Counted from the stretch's first letter, positions 24,469-32,566 are shown. The stretch: DNA of 64,000 nucleotides from Prevotella sp. ne3005 (GCF_900110085.1 NZ_FOCK01000002.1:186001-250000); one strand, 5' to 3'. Notes: generated by a model not told the origin, from the letters alone. Numbers and translations are program-made.

Positions 24469-25956
24469 CTATGAATTTTTCTTGGGGATGCGCTTCGTGG
24501 CGGTGATGGCGCCTGTGGGACATACCAGACGGCAGAGGTGACAACCCACGCACTTCGTGCCAACGATACGAGGCTGACGGGTGGCGGCATCGAACTCGAT
24601 GGCCTGATGACCACCATCCATACACGACACATGACAGCGGCCACAGCCGATACAAACCTCACGATCTATCTTCGGATAGATGATGGTGCTGCGGTCGAGG
24701 TCGGTAGGCGTCACGAAATTGGGCAACTCCTCACCCACCAGCTCGGCCAGATGAGCGACGCCACGCTTGGCCATATAACGCTGCAGACCTAATATCAGAT
24801 CGTCGATGGTACGATAGCCATACTGCATGACGGCCGTACATACCTGTACATTGTTACAACCCAGCTGGATAAACTCCAGAGCGTCGCGCCAAGTCTCAAT
24901 ACCTCCGATACCACTCAGCTCCACACGCTTATTGCCTGCTTTGCGCAAGCCGCTCATGATAGGATTCTGAGCAATCTCCATGATATGACGCAGGGCGATA
25001 GGCTTGACGGCACGTCCAGAGAGTCCCGAGATGGTCTTCCTTCCGCTTACCTCTCCGTCGCTGCTCATCGTCACGCTCTTGATGGTGTTGATGGCCGAGA
25101 TGGCATCGGCATTACCGAAATAGGCCGCCATAGCGGGTTGACTGATCTGGGTGATATTGGGTGTCATCTTCGGGATGACGGGAATGGAGACGTTGCGCTT
25201 CACGTAGGCTGTGTAGAAGAGCACCAGCTCCGGGTTCTGTCCCACATCGCTGCCCATACCAGCCAGTCGCATCTGCGGACACGAGAAGTTCAGCTCAACG
25301 GCATCCACATGAGCCGCCTCAGCCATCTTGGCCAGTTCCACCCACTGCTCTTCGGTCTGACCCATGATGGAGGCTATGACCACCTTGTTGGGATAGTTCT
25401 GCTTCAGCCTCCTGAGGATGTCGAAGTCCATATCCACAGGGTTCTCGCTCAACTGCTCCATGTTGCGGAAGCCATAGAAGTCGCCGTGGGTACCATTGTA
25501 GTGGAGCGCATCGAATCGGGGCGACACCTCCTTGATTTCCTGCAGACAGATGGTCTTGTAGAACACACCACCCCATCCCGCATCGAAGGCACGAGCCACC
25601 ATCTCATAGTTGGTGCATACGGCCGAAGAAGCCAGGAAGAAGGGGTTCTCACAGTGAATGCCACAGAAGTCGATGTCCAGCGACGGATAGTTGCTGGCAT
25701 CCACCTCGTCGTTAGGAACGGCATGCAGCATATCCTTGATGCGAATAGGCATACCATAGTGTATACATGCCTTCTCGGCAGCCTCCAGATCTGCGTCGCT
25801 GCAATCCTTCACCCAGCGCAGGGCTGGCTTGCGGTTATCAAAGCGGATGGCGCGTATGGCACGTGCAGGATCACCCGTCTTACAGGCCTTGCTGCAGGGT
25901 GCATCCTGACAAAGCAGACAGCGGCTCGCTTCTTCGTAGATGTTTAGTTGTTTCAT
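24469..25956 (-). CDS. preA: Dihydropyrimidine dehydrogenase PreA-like, with extra N-terminal Cys-rich segment
   Basis: 495 residues. The central FMN barrel (about 90-400) resembles E. coli PreA: PFFLASSAVCTNYEM, ELNFSCPQM with GMGSDVGQNPEL, and IGGIETW. The C-terminal ferredoxin domain has two clusters (CIGCGRCHVSC and CVGCHLCRLVC). The enzyme family reduces uracil and thymine. Unlike E. coli PreA (about 411 residues), an N-terminal segment of roughly 95 residues (RCLLCQDAPCSKACKTGDPARAIRAI) resembles the Cys-rich start of the PreT partner or of DPD domain I. No preT lies in the window. It is the last gene of the phosphatase-STAS operon. Its 3' coding end is the right copy of the 27-bp repeat. 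Confidence 0.85.
   Translation of the reverse strand: MKQLNIYEEASRCLLCQDAPCSKACKTGDPARAIRAIRFDNRKPALRWVKDCSDADLEAAEKACIHYGMPIRIKDMLHAVPNDEVDASNYPSLDIDFCGIHCENPFFLASSAVCTNYEMVARAFDAGWGGVFYKTICLQEIKEVSPRFDALHYNGTHGDFYGFRNMEQLSENPVDMDFDILRRLKQNYPNKVVIASIMGQTEEQWVELAKMAEAAHVDAVELNFSCPQMRLAGMGSDVGQNPELVLFYTAYVKRNVSIPVIPKMTPNITQISQPAMAAYFGNADAISAINTIKSVTMSSDGEVSGRKTISGLSGRAVKPIALRHIMEIAQNPIMSGLRKAGNKRVELSGIGGIETWRDALEFIQLGCNNVQVCTAVMQYGYRTIDDLILGLQRYMAKRGVAHLAELVGEELPNFVTPTDLDRSTIIYPKIDREVCIGCGRCHVSCMDGGHQAIEFDAATRQPRIVGTKCVGCHLCRLVCPTGAITATKRIPKKNS
24478..24504 (+). repeat. 27-bp direct repeat, right copy (within preA 3' end)
   Basis: Encodes the final residues TATKRIPKK of PreA on the minus strand and is identical to 22929-22955. 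Confidence 0.9.
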
Positions 25957-25984
25957 GATTGTTGTTTAGTAGGTAACTCTTGTT

Positions 25985-26287
25985 TTAATCAAACTCGAAG
26001 AGGGTGATAAAGCCCGTCAGCTTGAACACGTTCTTGATGTCGTCGTTCACGCCGTGCATAATCACCTTACTGCCAGTAGCCTTAGCGCCTTTCAGGATGA
26101 CCAGCAGGATGCGCAGGCCACTGGAAGCGATATATTCCAGGTCAGTGCAGTCGATAATGACATCTTTGCCGTCGGAGTGATAAAGCGGTTTCAGCACCTC
26201 TTCAGCCTCCGTAGCTGCCATCGTATCCATTTCTCCTTCCAATGTGGCGACATACTTGCCGTCGATTTCTTCCAATTTCGTATTCAT
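25985..26287 (-). CDS. STAS-domain anti-sigma factor antagonist
   Basis: 100 residues, a single STAS domain of the SpoIIAA/RsbV type. The phosphorylation loop is in CTDLEYIASSGLRILL, where the first or second Ser would be the site for a kinase and for a PP2C phosphatase. It is encoded 26 bases downstream of the SpoIIE-type phosphatase/kinase protein and so is its likely substrate. The final target (a sigma factor or another partner) is not seen in this window. Confidence 0.9.
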   Translation of the reverse strand: MNTKLEEIDGKYVATLEGEMDTMAATEAEEVLKPLYHSDGKDVIIDCTDLEYIASSGLRILLVILKGAKATGSKVIMHGVNDDIKNVFKLTGFITLFEFD

Positions 26288-26313
26288 AATCTTTCTATTT
26301 TGTAAATTAACTT

Positions 26314-28512
26314 TTATCCTTTTAACTTCTTAATCAGCGTCAATACGTTCTGCCCGTCTATACGCTCATAGTTGATGGTGTCCATCAGCTCGCGAACCAG
26401 CAGGATGCCCAGTCCACCTATCTGACGGTCTTCGGCAGAGAGCGATGTATCGGCCTTCTCTTTCGCAGTGGGGTCGAAAGCCACGCCAGAGTCGGTGATG
26501 ACCGTCTTCATAGTCTCACCATCGGACATGACGCGCACCTCGACTTCACCCGTCTGTCCTGCAGGATAGGCATAGTCGATGACATTCACCACAGCCTCCT
26601 CTATGGCCAGACGGAGCCTACGGGCTAGCGATTTCTCTACATTCATTTTCTCCAGCACCGACTTGATGAATATGCTGAACTTCGCCACTTCGTGTACATC
26701 GTTCTTGAGCACGAGCGTCTCTGTCAGCGTACTCTCGTAGCGCTTCGGCGTATAGTGGATCACCAGCATCGTCAGGTCATCGCTCTGCTGGGCTTCGCCA
26801 ACAAACGCATGCACGCTGGCGGTTACGGCTTCGAGCAATTGCTGGGGCTGAAGCTGGCTGTTGGCCGCAAGCGTCTTTTGTATGCGCTCAAGACCATACA
26901 GCTTGTGCTTGATGTCCTTCGCCTCTGTCAGTCCGTCAGTATAAAGGAACAAAGTGGAGTCAGGCTCCAGCTGCGTTTCCTGAACACCATACTTCACGTC
27001 GTCGAACAATCCGACAGGGATGTGGGGCAAGGCATCGACATTCGACAATTTCCCATCCTTCAGGATGATTGGCGCATCGTGGCCAGCATCGCAATAGCGC
27101 AGACGACCTGTTGGCAGGTCGAGCACACCGATAAAGAAGGTGACGAAAATGCAGGCGTCGTTGCCCTCGCAGGAGACCTCATTGACGGATTGCATGATAT
27201 GGGCGGGATTGTTCTCATGAGCCGAGAAGGCACGGAACAACGAATGGATCACGCTCATCACCATCGCCGCTGGTGCTCCCTTGCCACTGACATCGCCAAT
27301 GCAGAAGAACAGCTTCTCATCTCGGATGTAAAAATCATACAGGTCACCACCCACCTCACGGGCAGGCACCAGCGAACCATAGATATTCACATCGTCGTGC
27401 TGCAGATGGCTGGGTGGCAGCATGCTCTGTTGTATCTGGCTGGCCACGTGCAACTCGCTGCCAATACGTTCCTTTTCGGCATTTGCCTTGCGTAAACGTT
27501 CTAAGTTACGTGAGCTACGCCACACAATAAATCCCATCAGTATCAGACCAGCCAGAACGGGCAGCAGGAGGGTTCTGCGTATGATGCTCAGTTTACTGAA
27601 CACCTCGTTGTCGTTCAGGATATTAATCAGAATCCAGTTTGTATGGCCACCCACAGGGTGGTAAAACATGTGATACTTCTCACCTTGCTCATCTTCGATG
27701 GCTACATAACCCGTACTGTCCACATCGGCCCTAACCTGTTGGAGTGCTTTATGGAACATAGCGTTATCCTTGCCTGCCAACAAATGCCCCTTGCCAGTCA
27801 CGACAAAACGCTGAGTGGCCTTATAGAGCTTCCCTTCTTCCACCACTTCCTCAAGCCAGTCAAGCGCTATATCCGCATCCACCACAGCCACAATCTTACC
27901 TTTATTGTCACGGACAGGCACACCATAGGTGGTCACCATCTCCCTGGCGCCCTTATTGTCAAAATAAGGCTCGCACCAATGACCGCCGTTTTTGGCTATC
28001 GGGGCGGTAAAGAATTCCATCTGCGTATAGTCATGCTCTTCCGAACTCAACTGCATGGTCTCAATGCTCCCGTCAGCCCTTCTGACGGAATAGGGCTCAT
28101 ACAAGCGGCCTATCTTCGGAAAGTAGTTAGGAATGAAGGTGACCGTAGCGCCCAGAACGGCAGGGTTGTTCTCCACCAGTCGGTGTGTAATCGAGAACAT
28201 CCACTCAGGCTCATCCAGTCCATCGCTTACCACCCACGACATATTGTCAACAGTCACTTCCACCTTAGCCAGTTGGTTACGGATACAGAGAAAGAGGGCA
28301 TTCATCTCGCGCTCTACCAATCTGTCTACCGTATTGTGGATAATATTCTGCGCTGAGTAGTACAAGACAGCCGATGTCAGCTCCAACAAAAGAGCTGCAC
28401 CAATAATAAGGGACAAGGGTATATTGTGCCTTATGACCTCACTTATCCGATTCCAAACAGACTTTTTCTTCACAAGAATCTTTTGTATTGTTTTAAGCAA
28501 CACAAGGCGCAT
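26314..28512 (-). CDS. Membrane sensor with Cache, SpoIIE (PP2C) phosphatase and HATPase domains
   Basis: 732 residues. One transmembrane helix (about 32-55), a periplasmic Cache-like sensor (about 60-300, with YGVPVRDNKGKIVAVVDADI), a second helix (about 310-330, LLLPVLAGLILMGFIVW), a SpoIIE-type PP2C domain (about 375-575, metal Asp motifs GDLYDF, FCIGDVSGKGAPA, DDLTMLV) and a C-terminal RsbW-like HATPase (about 600-732: EEAVVNVIDYAYP, DSGVAFDP, GGLGILLVREL). It therefore carries both opposing activities of a partner switch. Two STAS proteins are encoded nearby. The ligand sensed is unknown. Confidence 0.92.
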   Translation of the reverse strand: MRLVLLKTIQKILVKKKSVWNRISEVIRHNIPLSLIIGAALLLELTSAVLYYSAQNIIHNTVDRLVEREMNALFLCIRNQLAKVEVTVDNMSWVVSDGLDEPEWMFSITHRLVENNPAVLGATVTFIPNYFPKIGRLYEPYSVRRADGSIETMQLSSEEHDYTQMEFFTAPIAKNGGHWCEPYFDNKGAREMVTTYGVPVRDNKGKIVAVVDADIALDWLEEVVEEGKLYKATQRFVVTGKGHLLAGKDNAMFHKALQQVRADVDSTGYVAIEDEQGEKYHMFYHPVGGHTNWILINILNDNEVFSKLSIIRRTLLLPVLAGLILMGFIVWRSSRNLERLRKANAEKERIGSELHVASQIQQSMLPPSHLQHDDVNIYGSLVPAREVGGDLYDFYIRDEKLFFCIGDVSGKGAPAAMVMSVIHSLFRAFSAHENNPAHIMQSVNEVSCEGNDACIFVTFFIGVLDLPTGRLRYCDAGHDAPIILKDGKLSNVDALPHIPVGLFDDVKYGVQETQLEPDSTLFLYTDGLTEAKDIKHKLYGLERIQKTLAANSQLQPQQLLEAVTASVHAFVGEAQQSDDLTMLVIHYTPKRYESTLTETLVLKNDVHEVAKFSIFIKSVLEKMNVEKSLARRLRLAIEEAVVNVIDYAYPAGQTGEVEVRVMSDGETMKTVITDSGVAFDPTAKEKADTSLSAEDRQIGGLGILLVRELMDTINYERIDGQNVLTLIKKLKG

Positions 28513-28529
28513 TCAACACCTTGACGGAG

Positions 28530-28537
28530 CAAAAGTA
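28530..28537 (-). promoter_or_regulatory. -7 box of the phosphatase-STAS-preA operon
   Basis: Minus strand TACTTTTG, 18 bases upstream of the first gene. No consensus -33 box at the expected distance. Confidence 0.55.
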
Positions 28538-28611
28538 CAAAAAAAGATTCAAAACAACTATTATTTTATGTTAATTAACGATTTAGCAACCCTTATGAAG
28601 CGACTTTTTTG

Positions 28612-28619
28612 TATCTTTG
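28612..28619 (+). promoter_or_regulatory. -7 box of the divergent STAS gene
   Basis: TATCTTTG followed by CA, 34 bases upstream of the ATG at 28654; no TTTG -33 box seen. Confidence 0.6.
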
Positions 28620-28653
28620 CACACAAGTCCATCAATAACTAATTAGAATAATA

Positions 28654-29109
28654 ATGGAAAATGATTTTACTATCAGACTGGAAGGGACTACCCTCTATAT
28701 CTATTTAGGTTATGAACTGACGTCTCAAAATGCCCCAGAGCTGCAAGAGGCTCTGCAACAATATAGGAGTCAGAATATCACGAAAATGGTGTTCGATGCC
28801 ACCGACCTCGTGTATATCTCCAGTCTTGGTCTCCGTGTTGTCACTTATACGTATCGGAAATTTGGCAATTCTCCTAAGATTGAGTTCGTGAACTGCGACA
28901 AAAAGATCCACGAAATCTTTGAAATCACCGGCTTTACCAACCTCATTAATTTCGTGGAGGACAAGGCCAGAAAGGAGCAGTCGGGCGTCACGGATATCAA
29001 ATTGCAGAGAAAGCTTAATCAACTTCACCAACAGCAAATAGACTATTTTGCAGCCAACAATGATGTGGTGATGTACCAGATGAAATTGGGGCAGGAAGAC
29101 GACGACTAA
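28654..29109 (+). CDS. STAS-domain protein with C-terminal extension
   Basis: 151 residues. A STAS domain (1-105) with the loop DATDLVYISSLGLRVV holding the candidate phosphoserine, then a charged helical tail (RKLNQLHQQQIDYFAANN) ending in EDDD. It is divergent from the SpoIIE/HATPase gene, so it is probably a second substrate of the same switch. The acidic tail is unusual for a simple antagonist and could mediate a further interaction. Confidence 0.87.
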   Translation: MENDFTIRLEGTTLYIYLGYELTSQNAPELQEALQQYRSQNITKMVFDATDLVYISSLGLRVVTYTYRKFGNSPKIEFVNCDKKIHEIFEITGFTNLINFVEDKARKEQSGVTDIKLQRKLNQLHQQQIDYFAANNDVVMYQMKLGQEDDD

Positions 29110-29167
29110 ACCCTGACTTTTCGAAGCTACACAAAAAAAGTTAAACAGACACCAAAAACAAAAACCT

Positions 29168-29296
29168 ATGGCAACAAATAATAAATATGTACTAACGATA
29201 GATGGCTATGAATACCGTTTCCAGGAAGAGCAGGAGTTAAACAACAGCAAGTTCAATTTGGAGAAGCTGTCGTATGTCGGACGTCGTTTTAGGTAA
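29168..29296 (+). CDS. Possible small protein (42 residues) between STAS and GDPD genes
   Basis: The open frame starts MATNNKYVLTIDGYEYRFQE, is strongly charged, and ends LEKLSYVGRRFR with a stop at 29294. It begins 58 bases after the STAS stop and overlaps the GDPD lipoprotein start by 23 bases in another frame, so it could couple translation. It might instead be a remnant of a longer gene, because the composition looks like a real protein N-terminus. No family recognised. Confidence 0.45.
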   Translation: MATNNKYVLTIDGYEYRFQEEQELNNSKFNLEKLSYVGRRFR

Positions 29297-30785
29297 AGCA
29301 CTGACGAGGCTGTGGCTGGTGGCAATCGTTCTTGGTTTATCTGCCTGCACAGACAACTCTGACCAGCCTGCGGAGGTGGGTGTCCAGACCATCAGCAACG
29401 AGATGGCAGCCATACGCGACTATGTGCCGCTCTATGCCGTGATGGCCCATCGTGGCTCCACCTATTGGGCGCCTGAAGAGACCGAGAGTGCTTGGAGGTG
29501 GGCACGCGAGATGGGTGCCGACTATCTGGAGTCCGACCTCCAATGCAGCAAGGACGGTGTGATCATTGCCAACCATGATGACAACCTGAAGCGCACCACC
29601 AATGTGGAGGAGCTCTTCGGGGCAGCCATTCCAGCCACCCGCATGCAGTTTTATGAATCCCTGGGGTTTTCGCACGAGGACGCCCTGGAGCAATATCAGC
29701 GCGACGAAGCCTCCTTCCGTCCCTACTACATGCAATCGTATTACTATGCAGAGCTGTTGATGCTGGATGCAGGAAAGTGGTTTGGCGAATCCTTTGCCGC
29801 CTCGCGCAACGGCTATTTTGCCGACGGCAGGCTGCACTATTGCACAGGACAATATGTGTCGGCCCTGCGAGACCAGATAGCCTATGCCAATGGCAGGATG
29901 CTGCAGCGTAAGGATGACGGCGAACGGCAACTGCCCTACAGCATCAAACCCGAATATCAGGGAAAGACGCTGCACGAGATTTGGCAGACCATTGCTGCCA
30001 AAGGCACCTATAAGGATGTCTACATGGATTTCCTGGACTATGACTTCACCAAAGCTTATGTGGACGACCCACAGGACAGCGGCCACCGCCCGGGCATCTA
30101 TATCGAGTTTAAGGAACCGGAAGTGAACCCTGAGAATATGGAGCAGCGTGTCTACGACATTCTGGACCTTGAGGGGTGGAACATCATCACCAAGCCCGCC
30201 ACGGAAACGGCTTTCTATGTCAATGGAAAGGTGAACGTAGGGCGCACGAACGGCAAGGTGATCCTTCAGACCTTCTCGAACGAGGCCCTGAACCGTGCCT
30301 ATGCCATCTTCAAGGGACGCGTGCCGATGTGCTACCTGCTGTGGATCAACGTTCCGCCACTGCCCGGCGACTTTGAGCTGACCACGCCTGAAGGGTTTGC
30401 ACAGGCCATCAAATATGGGCTCGACCACGGGGCGCATATCATAGGACCGTCCATTGCCGGAGAGCCAAACAACTACGACGAGCTCAACGCCCCGTGGCAG
30501 GCACAGCTGACGCGCCGTAGTGGCATGCTCAACCACCCCTACTCTTTCGATACCCAGATGCAGATGGAGAAATACGTGGACACAGCCGAGGGGAGCATCG
30601 CTGCCGACGGATGTTTCACCAACCGTTCCGATCTGACGCTGAAGTATATGATTGACAAGGGGTTACGTGGCCGTTCCGACATCCCCAACCCCTTCCATCC
30701 CGGAAACACCTACGACAACTCCCAGGCTCCCCGCACCGTCCCCGATGCCGTCAAGACCATACAGCGACTGGGCTACACGAGATAG
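29274..30785 (+). CDS. Glycerophosphodiester phosphodiesterase family lipoprotein
   Basis: 503 residues. Signal peptide with lipobox GLSAC (Cys near residue 24). The catalytic motifs of GDPD enzymes are present: MAHRGSTYWAPEETESAW (His and Glu), DYLESDLQCSKDGV and ANHDDNLKRTT. An insertion of roughly 200 residues (about 115-290) separates the N-terminal motifs from the rest of the barrel (YIEFKEPEVNPENME), so it is longer than simple GDPDs of 250-300 residues. It probably hydrolyses deacylated phospholipids or a related phosphodiester at the cell surface. Its start overlaps a small ORF. Confidence 0.87.
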   Translation: MSDVVLGKALTRLWLVAIVLGLSACTDNSDQPAEVGVQTISNEMAAIRDYVPLYAVMAHRGSTYWAPEETESAWRWAREMGADYLESDLQCSKDGVIIANHDDNLKRTTNVEELFGAAIPATRMQFYESLGFSHEDALEQYQRDEASFRPYYMQSYYYAELLMLDAGKWFGESFAASRNGYFADGRLHYCTGQYVSALRDQIAYANGRMLQRKDDGERQLPYSIKPEYQGKTLHEIWQTIAAKGTYKDVYMDFLDYDFTKAYVDDPQDSGHRPGIYIEFKEPEVNPENMEQRVYDILDLEGWNIITKPATETAFYVNGKVNVGRTNGKVILQTFSNEALNRAYAIFKGRVPMCYLLWINVPPLPGDFELTTPEGFAQAIKYGLDHGAHIIGPSIAGEPNNYDELNAPWQAQLTRRSGMLNHPYSFDTQMQMEKYVDTAEGSIAADGCFTNRSDLTLKYMIDKGLRGRSDIPNPFHPGNTYDNSQAPRTVPDAVKTIQRLGYTR

Positions 30786-30988
30786 AAGAAAATCCCCGAA
30801 ACCACCAACGGTCCCGGGGAAATTCTTTACTTGGGTTGTTCAGATAGTCTCTACGCGCCATCCAGATAGTCTCTTACTCGTGTTCAGATAATCCCTTATA
30901 GGGTATAGAGATAGTCTGAATGAGTGGTTCAAGACGTCTGGACGAGCCTTAGATGACATCCCTTTTCCATAGTTACACGTTTTTACGT
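30786..30988. other. Intergenic region with a weak hairpin and the 22-bp array
   Basis: After the GDPD stop there is a weak hairpin (TCCCCG ... CGGGGA, 30793-30820), followed by the five-unit 22-bp-period repeat. No gene is seen. Confidence 0.6.
30842..30951 (-). repeat. Degenerate 22-bp tandem repeat, locus B (about 5 units)
   Basis: AGATAGTCTCT begins at 30842 and 30864; AGATAATCCCT at 30886; AGATAGTCTGA at 30909; a weaker unit starts at 30931. The spacings are 22, 22, 23 and 22. On the minus strand each of the first four units ends in ACTATCT or ATTATCT. The same core occurs at 61.8 kb. Confidence 0.8.
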
Positions 30989-31027
30989 AAAGACCGCTGA
31001 CTCTTAACGAATCAGCGGTCTTTTTCT
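30989..31027. terminator. Terminator after tRNA-Pro
   Basis: A 12-bp inverted repeat (30989-31000 with 31012-31023, AAAGACCGCTGA / TCAGCGGTCTTT) with an 11-base loop. T-rich tracts flank it on both strands. On the minus strand it follows the tRNA by about 10 bases. Confidence 0.8.
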
Positions 31028-31033
31028 TTGAAG

Positions 31034-31106
31034 TCGGGGCGACAGGACTCGAACCTGCGACAGCCTGGTCCCAAACCAGGAACGCTACCAACTGCGCTAC
31101 GCCCCG
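31034..31106 (-). tRNA. tRNA-Pro (UGG)
   Basis: 73 bases on the minus strand: acceptor CGGGGCG / CGCCCCG plus discriminator A, a D arm with AGTTGGTA, anticodon stem CCTGG / CCAGG around loop TTTGGGA (anticodon TGG), and a T arm GCAGG-TTCGAGT-CCTGT. No encoded CCA. Confidence 0.97.
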
Positions 31107-31118
31107 TTTTTGCGGGTG

Positions 31119-31126
31119 CAAAGGTA
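31119..31126 (-). promoter_or_regulatory. -7 box of tRNA-Pro
   Basis: Minus strand TACCTTTG, 12 bases upstream of the mature tRNA 5' end. Confidence 0.7.
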
Positions 31127-31134
31127 CTAATAAT

Positions 31135-31215
31135 TATTGAAGATTGAAGATTGAAAATTGAAAAAAGTGCAATTCTTTATATTTATTAACACATCTCAAT
31201 CTTCAATCTTCAATA
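31135..31215. repeat. 20-bp perfect inverted repeat with 41-base loop
   Basis: The arm at 31135-31154 (TATTGAAGATTGAAG...) is the exact reverse complement of 31196-31215. It consists of ATTGAAG-type steps. It lies just beyond the stop of the serine palmitoyltransferase gene and upstream of tRNA-Pro. A similar ATTGAAAATTGAA run occurs before hisG (about 63160-63178). Confidence 0.65.
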
Positions 31216-31220
31216 TTCAA

Positions 31221-32408
31221 TTACTTAATGATACCCTGTTCTACGAAAATCTTCTTCAGAGCAACCACCGAGCGGTCTACCTGCTCATGGGTATGGGTGG
31301 CCATGAGAGCGTAACGCACGAGGGTATCCTGAGGAGCACATGCAGGCGGGATGACGGGGTTGATGAACACACCGGCCTTGAAGGCGAGGGAGGTCACAAG
31401 GAACGTCTTGTCCACATCGCGCACATAGAGCGGAATGATGGGACTCTCGGTGTCGCCAATCTCGAAGCCTTCTTCACGGAAACGCTTCAGGGCATAGTTG
31501 GTGACATCCCAAAGGGCAGCAATGCGCTCGGGCTCTTTCTGGATGATATGGAGAGCCTCCATGGCTGCCGCAGTGGCAGCGGGCGTGTTGGATGCCGAGA
31601 AGATATAGGTGCGGCAGGTGTGACGCAGGAAGTTGATGGTATCCCAGTCGGAGGCAATGAAACCACCGATGGAGGCCAGCGACTTGGAGAAGGTTCCCAT
31701 GATGAGGTCGATCTCGTCGGTGAGTCCGAAGTGATCGCAGACGCCCCTACCCTGCTTACCGAAGACACCGATACCATGGGCCTCGTCGACCATGATGGAG
31801 CAGTTGTACTTGTGCTTGAGCTCTACGATCTCGGGAAGCTTGGCCAAATCGCCTTCCATGGAGAAGACACCATCGACGACGATAAGCTTGATGGCCTCGT
31901 AAGGAAGCTTCTGGAGCACGCGCTCAAGATCTTCCATATCGTTGTGCTTGTAGTGGAGCTGCTTGGCAAACGAAAGACGACGACCGTCCACAATACTGGC
32001 GTGGTCGCGATCGTCGCAGATGATATAGTCGTCCTTGCCTACTACCATGGCCAATACGCCCTGGTTGACGGAGAATCCCGTAGAGAAGCAGAGGCAGTCT
32101 TCCTTGCCGATAAACTCTGAGATCTCCTTTTCAAGCTGCACGTGCAGGTCGAGCGTTCCGTTGAGGAAGCGGCTGCCGGCACATCCGGAGCCATACTTGT
32201 CGAGTGCAGCCTTTGCGGCATCGATGATGCGCTGGTCGCCCGTTAAGCCTGTATAGGCGTTAGAACCGAACATGAGCACTTTGTGACCGCCCATTTCCAC
32301 TTCCGTTCCCTGCTTTCCTTCAATAGCACGGAAATAGGGATATACGTCAGCCTCCATGAATTTCTGCGGCTCACGATAATGCGAATATTTCTCTTGTAAC
32401 TGTCCCAT
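31221..32408 (-). CDS. Serine palmitoyltransferase / alpha-oxoamine synthase family
   Basis: 395 residues, PLP-dependent fold type I. The PLP lysine is in GTFSKSLASIGG, with upstream motifs DEAHGIGVFG, HASIVDGRRLS and GSGCAGSRFLNGT. The family condenses an amino acid with an acyl-CoA. In Bacteroidota the chromosomal homologue that is not next to a threonine dehydrogenase is normally serine palmitoyltransferase, the first step of sphingolipid synthesis; glycine C-acetyltransferase is the alternative. Context (a divergent lipid kinase) favours the sphingolipid role. Cytoplasmic or membrane-associated. Confidence 0.85.
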   Translation of the reverse strand: MGQLQEKYSHYREPQKFMEADVYPYFRAIEGKQGTEVEMGGHKVLMFGSNAYTGLTGDQRIIDAAKAALDKYGSGCAGSRFLNGTLDLHVQLEKEISEFIGKEDCLCFSTGFSVNQGVLAMVVGKDDYIICDDRDHASIVDGRRLSFAKQLHYKHNDMEDLERVLQKLPYEAIKLIVVDGVFSMEGDLAKLPEIVELKHKYNCSIMVDEAHGIGVFGKQGRGVCDHFGLTDEIDLIMGTFSKSLASIGGFIASDWDTINFLRHTCRTYIFSASNTPAATAAAMEALHIIQKEPERIAALWDVTNYALKRFREEGFEIGDTESPIIPLYVRDVDKTFLVTSLAFKAGVFINPVIPPACAPQDTLVRYALMATHTHEQVDRSVVALKKIFVEQGIIK

Positions 32409-32446
32409 TCCTTATAGGTATGTTCTTTATTTTTATTTTCAGGCTG

Positions 32447-32454
32447 CAAAGTTA
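32447..32454 (-). promoter_or_regulatory. -7 box of the serine palmitoyltransferase gene
   Basis: Minus strand TAACTTTG, 38 bases upstream of the start. No -33 match at 19-20 bp. Confidence 0.6.
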
Positions 32455-32548
32455 CACATTTTTTGGCAAATCGTGCAAGTTTTTATTAATAAATGTCGCT
32501 TTTTGGTATTTTTATTTCATTTATAACTGATTTTTCAGGCAATTTTTG

Positions 32549-32556
32549 TATTTTTG
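32549..32556 (+). promoter_or_regulatory. -7 box of the lipid kinase gene
   Basis: TATTTTTG followed by CA, 10 bases before the ATG at 32567. This position rejects the longer frame that starts inside the box. Confidence 0.6.
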
Positions 32557-32566
32557 CACTCAGATT

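Noticed and set aside
24985-25947. A plus-strand frame of 320 codons opposite preA
   Set aside because: The His/Asp-rich shadow composition and preA motifs on the other strand explain it.
29337-30536. A long minus-strand frame opposite the GDPD gene
   Set aside because: The plus-strand frame carries GDPD catalytic motifs and a lipobox; the antisense frame has a shadow composition.
30842-30951. A CRISPR array
   Set aside because: Repeats are only 22 bases per period with drifting sequence and no separate spacers, and no cas gene is present in the window.
30840-31121. A minus-strand open frame of about 93 codons over tRNA-Pro
   Set aside because: Its sequence is the translated tRNA (GVAQLVAFLVWDQAVAGSSPVAPTS), a well known spurious ORF, extended through the 22-bp array.
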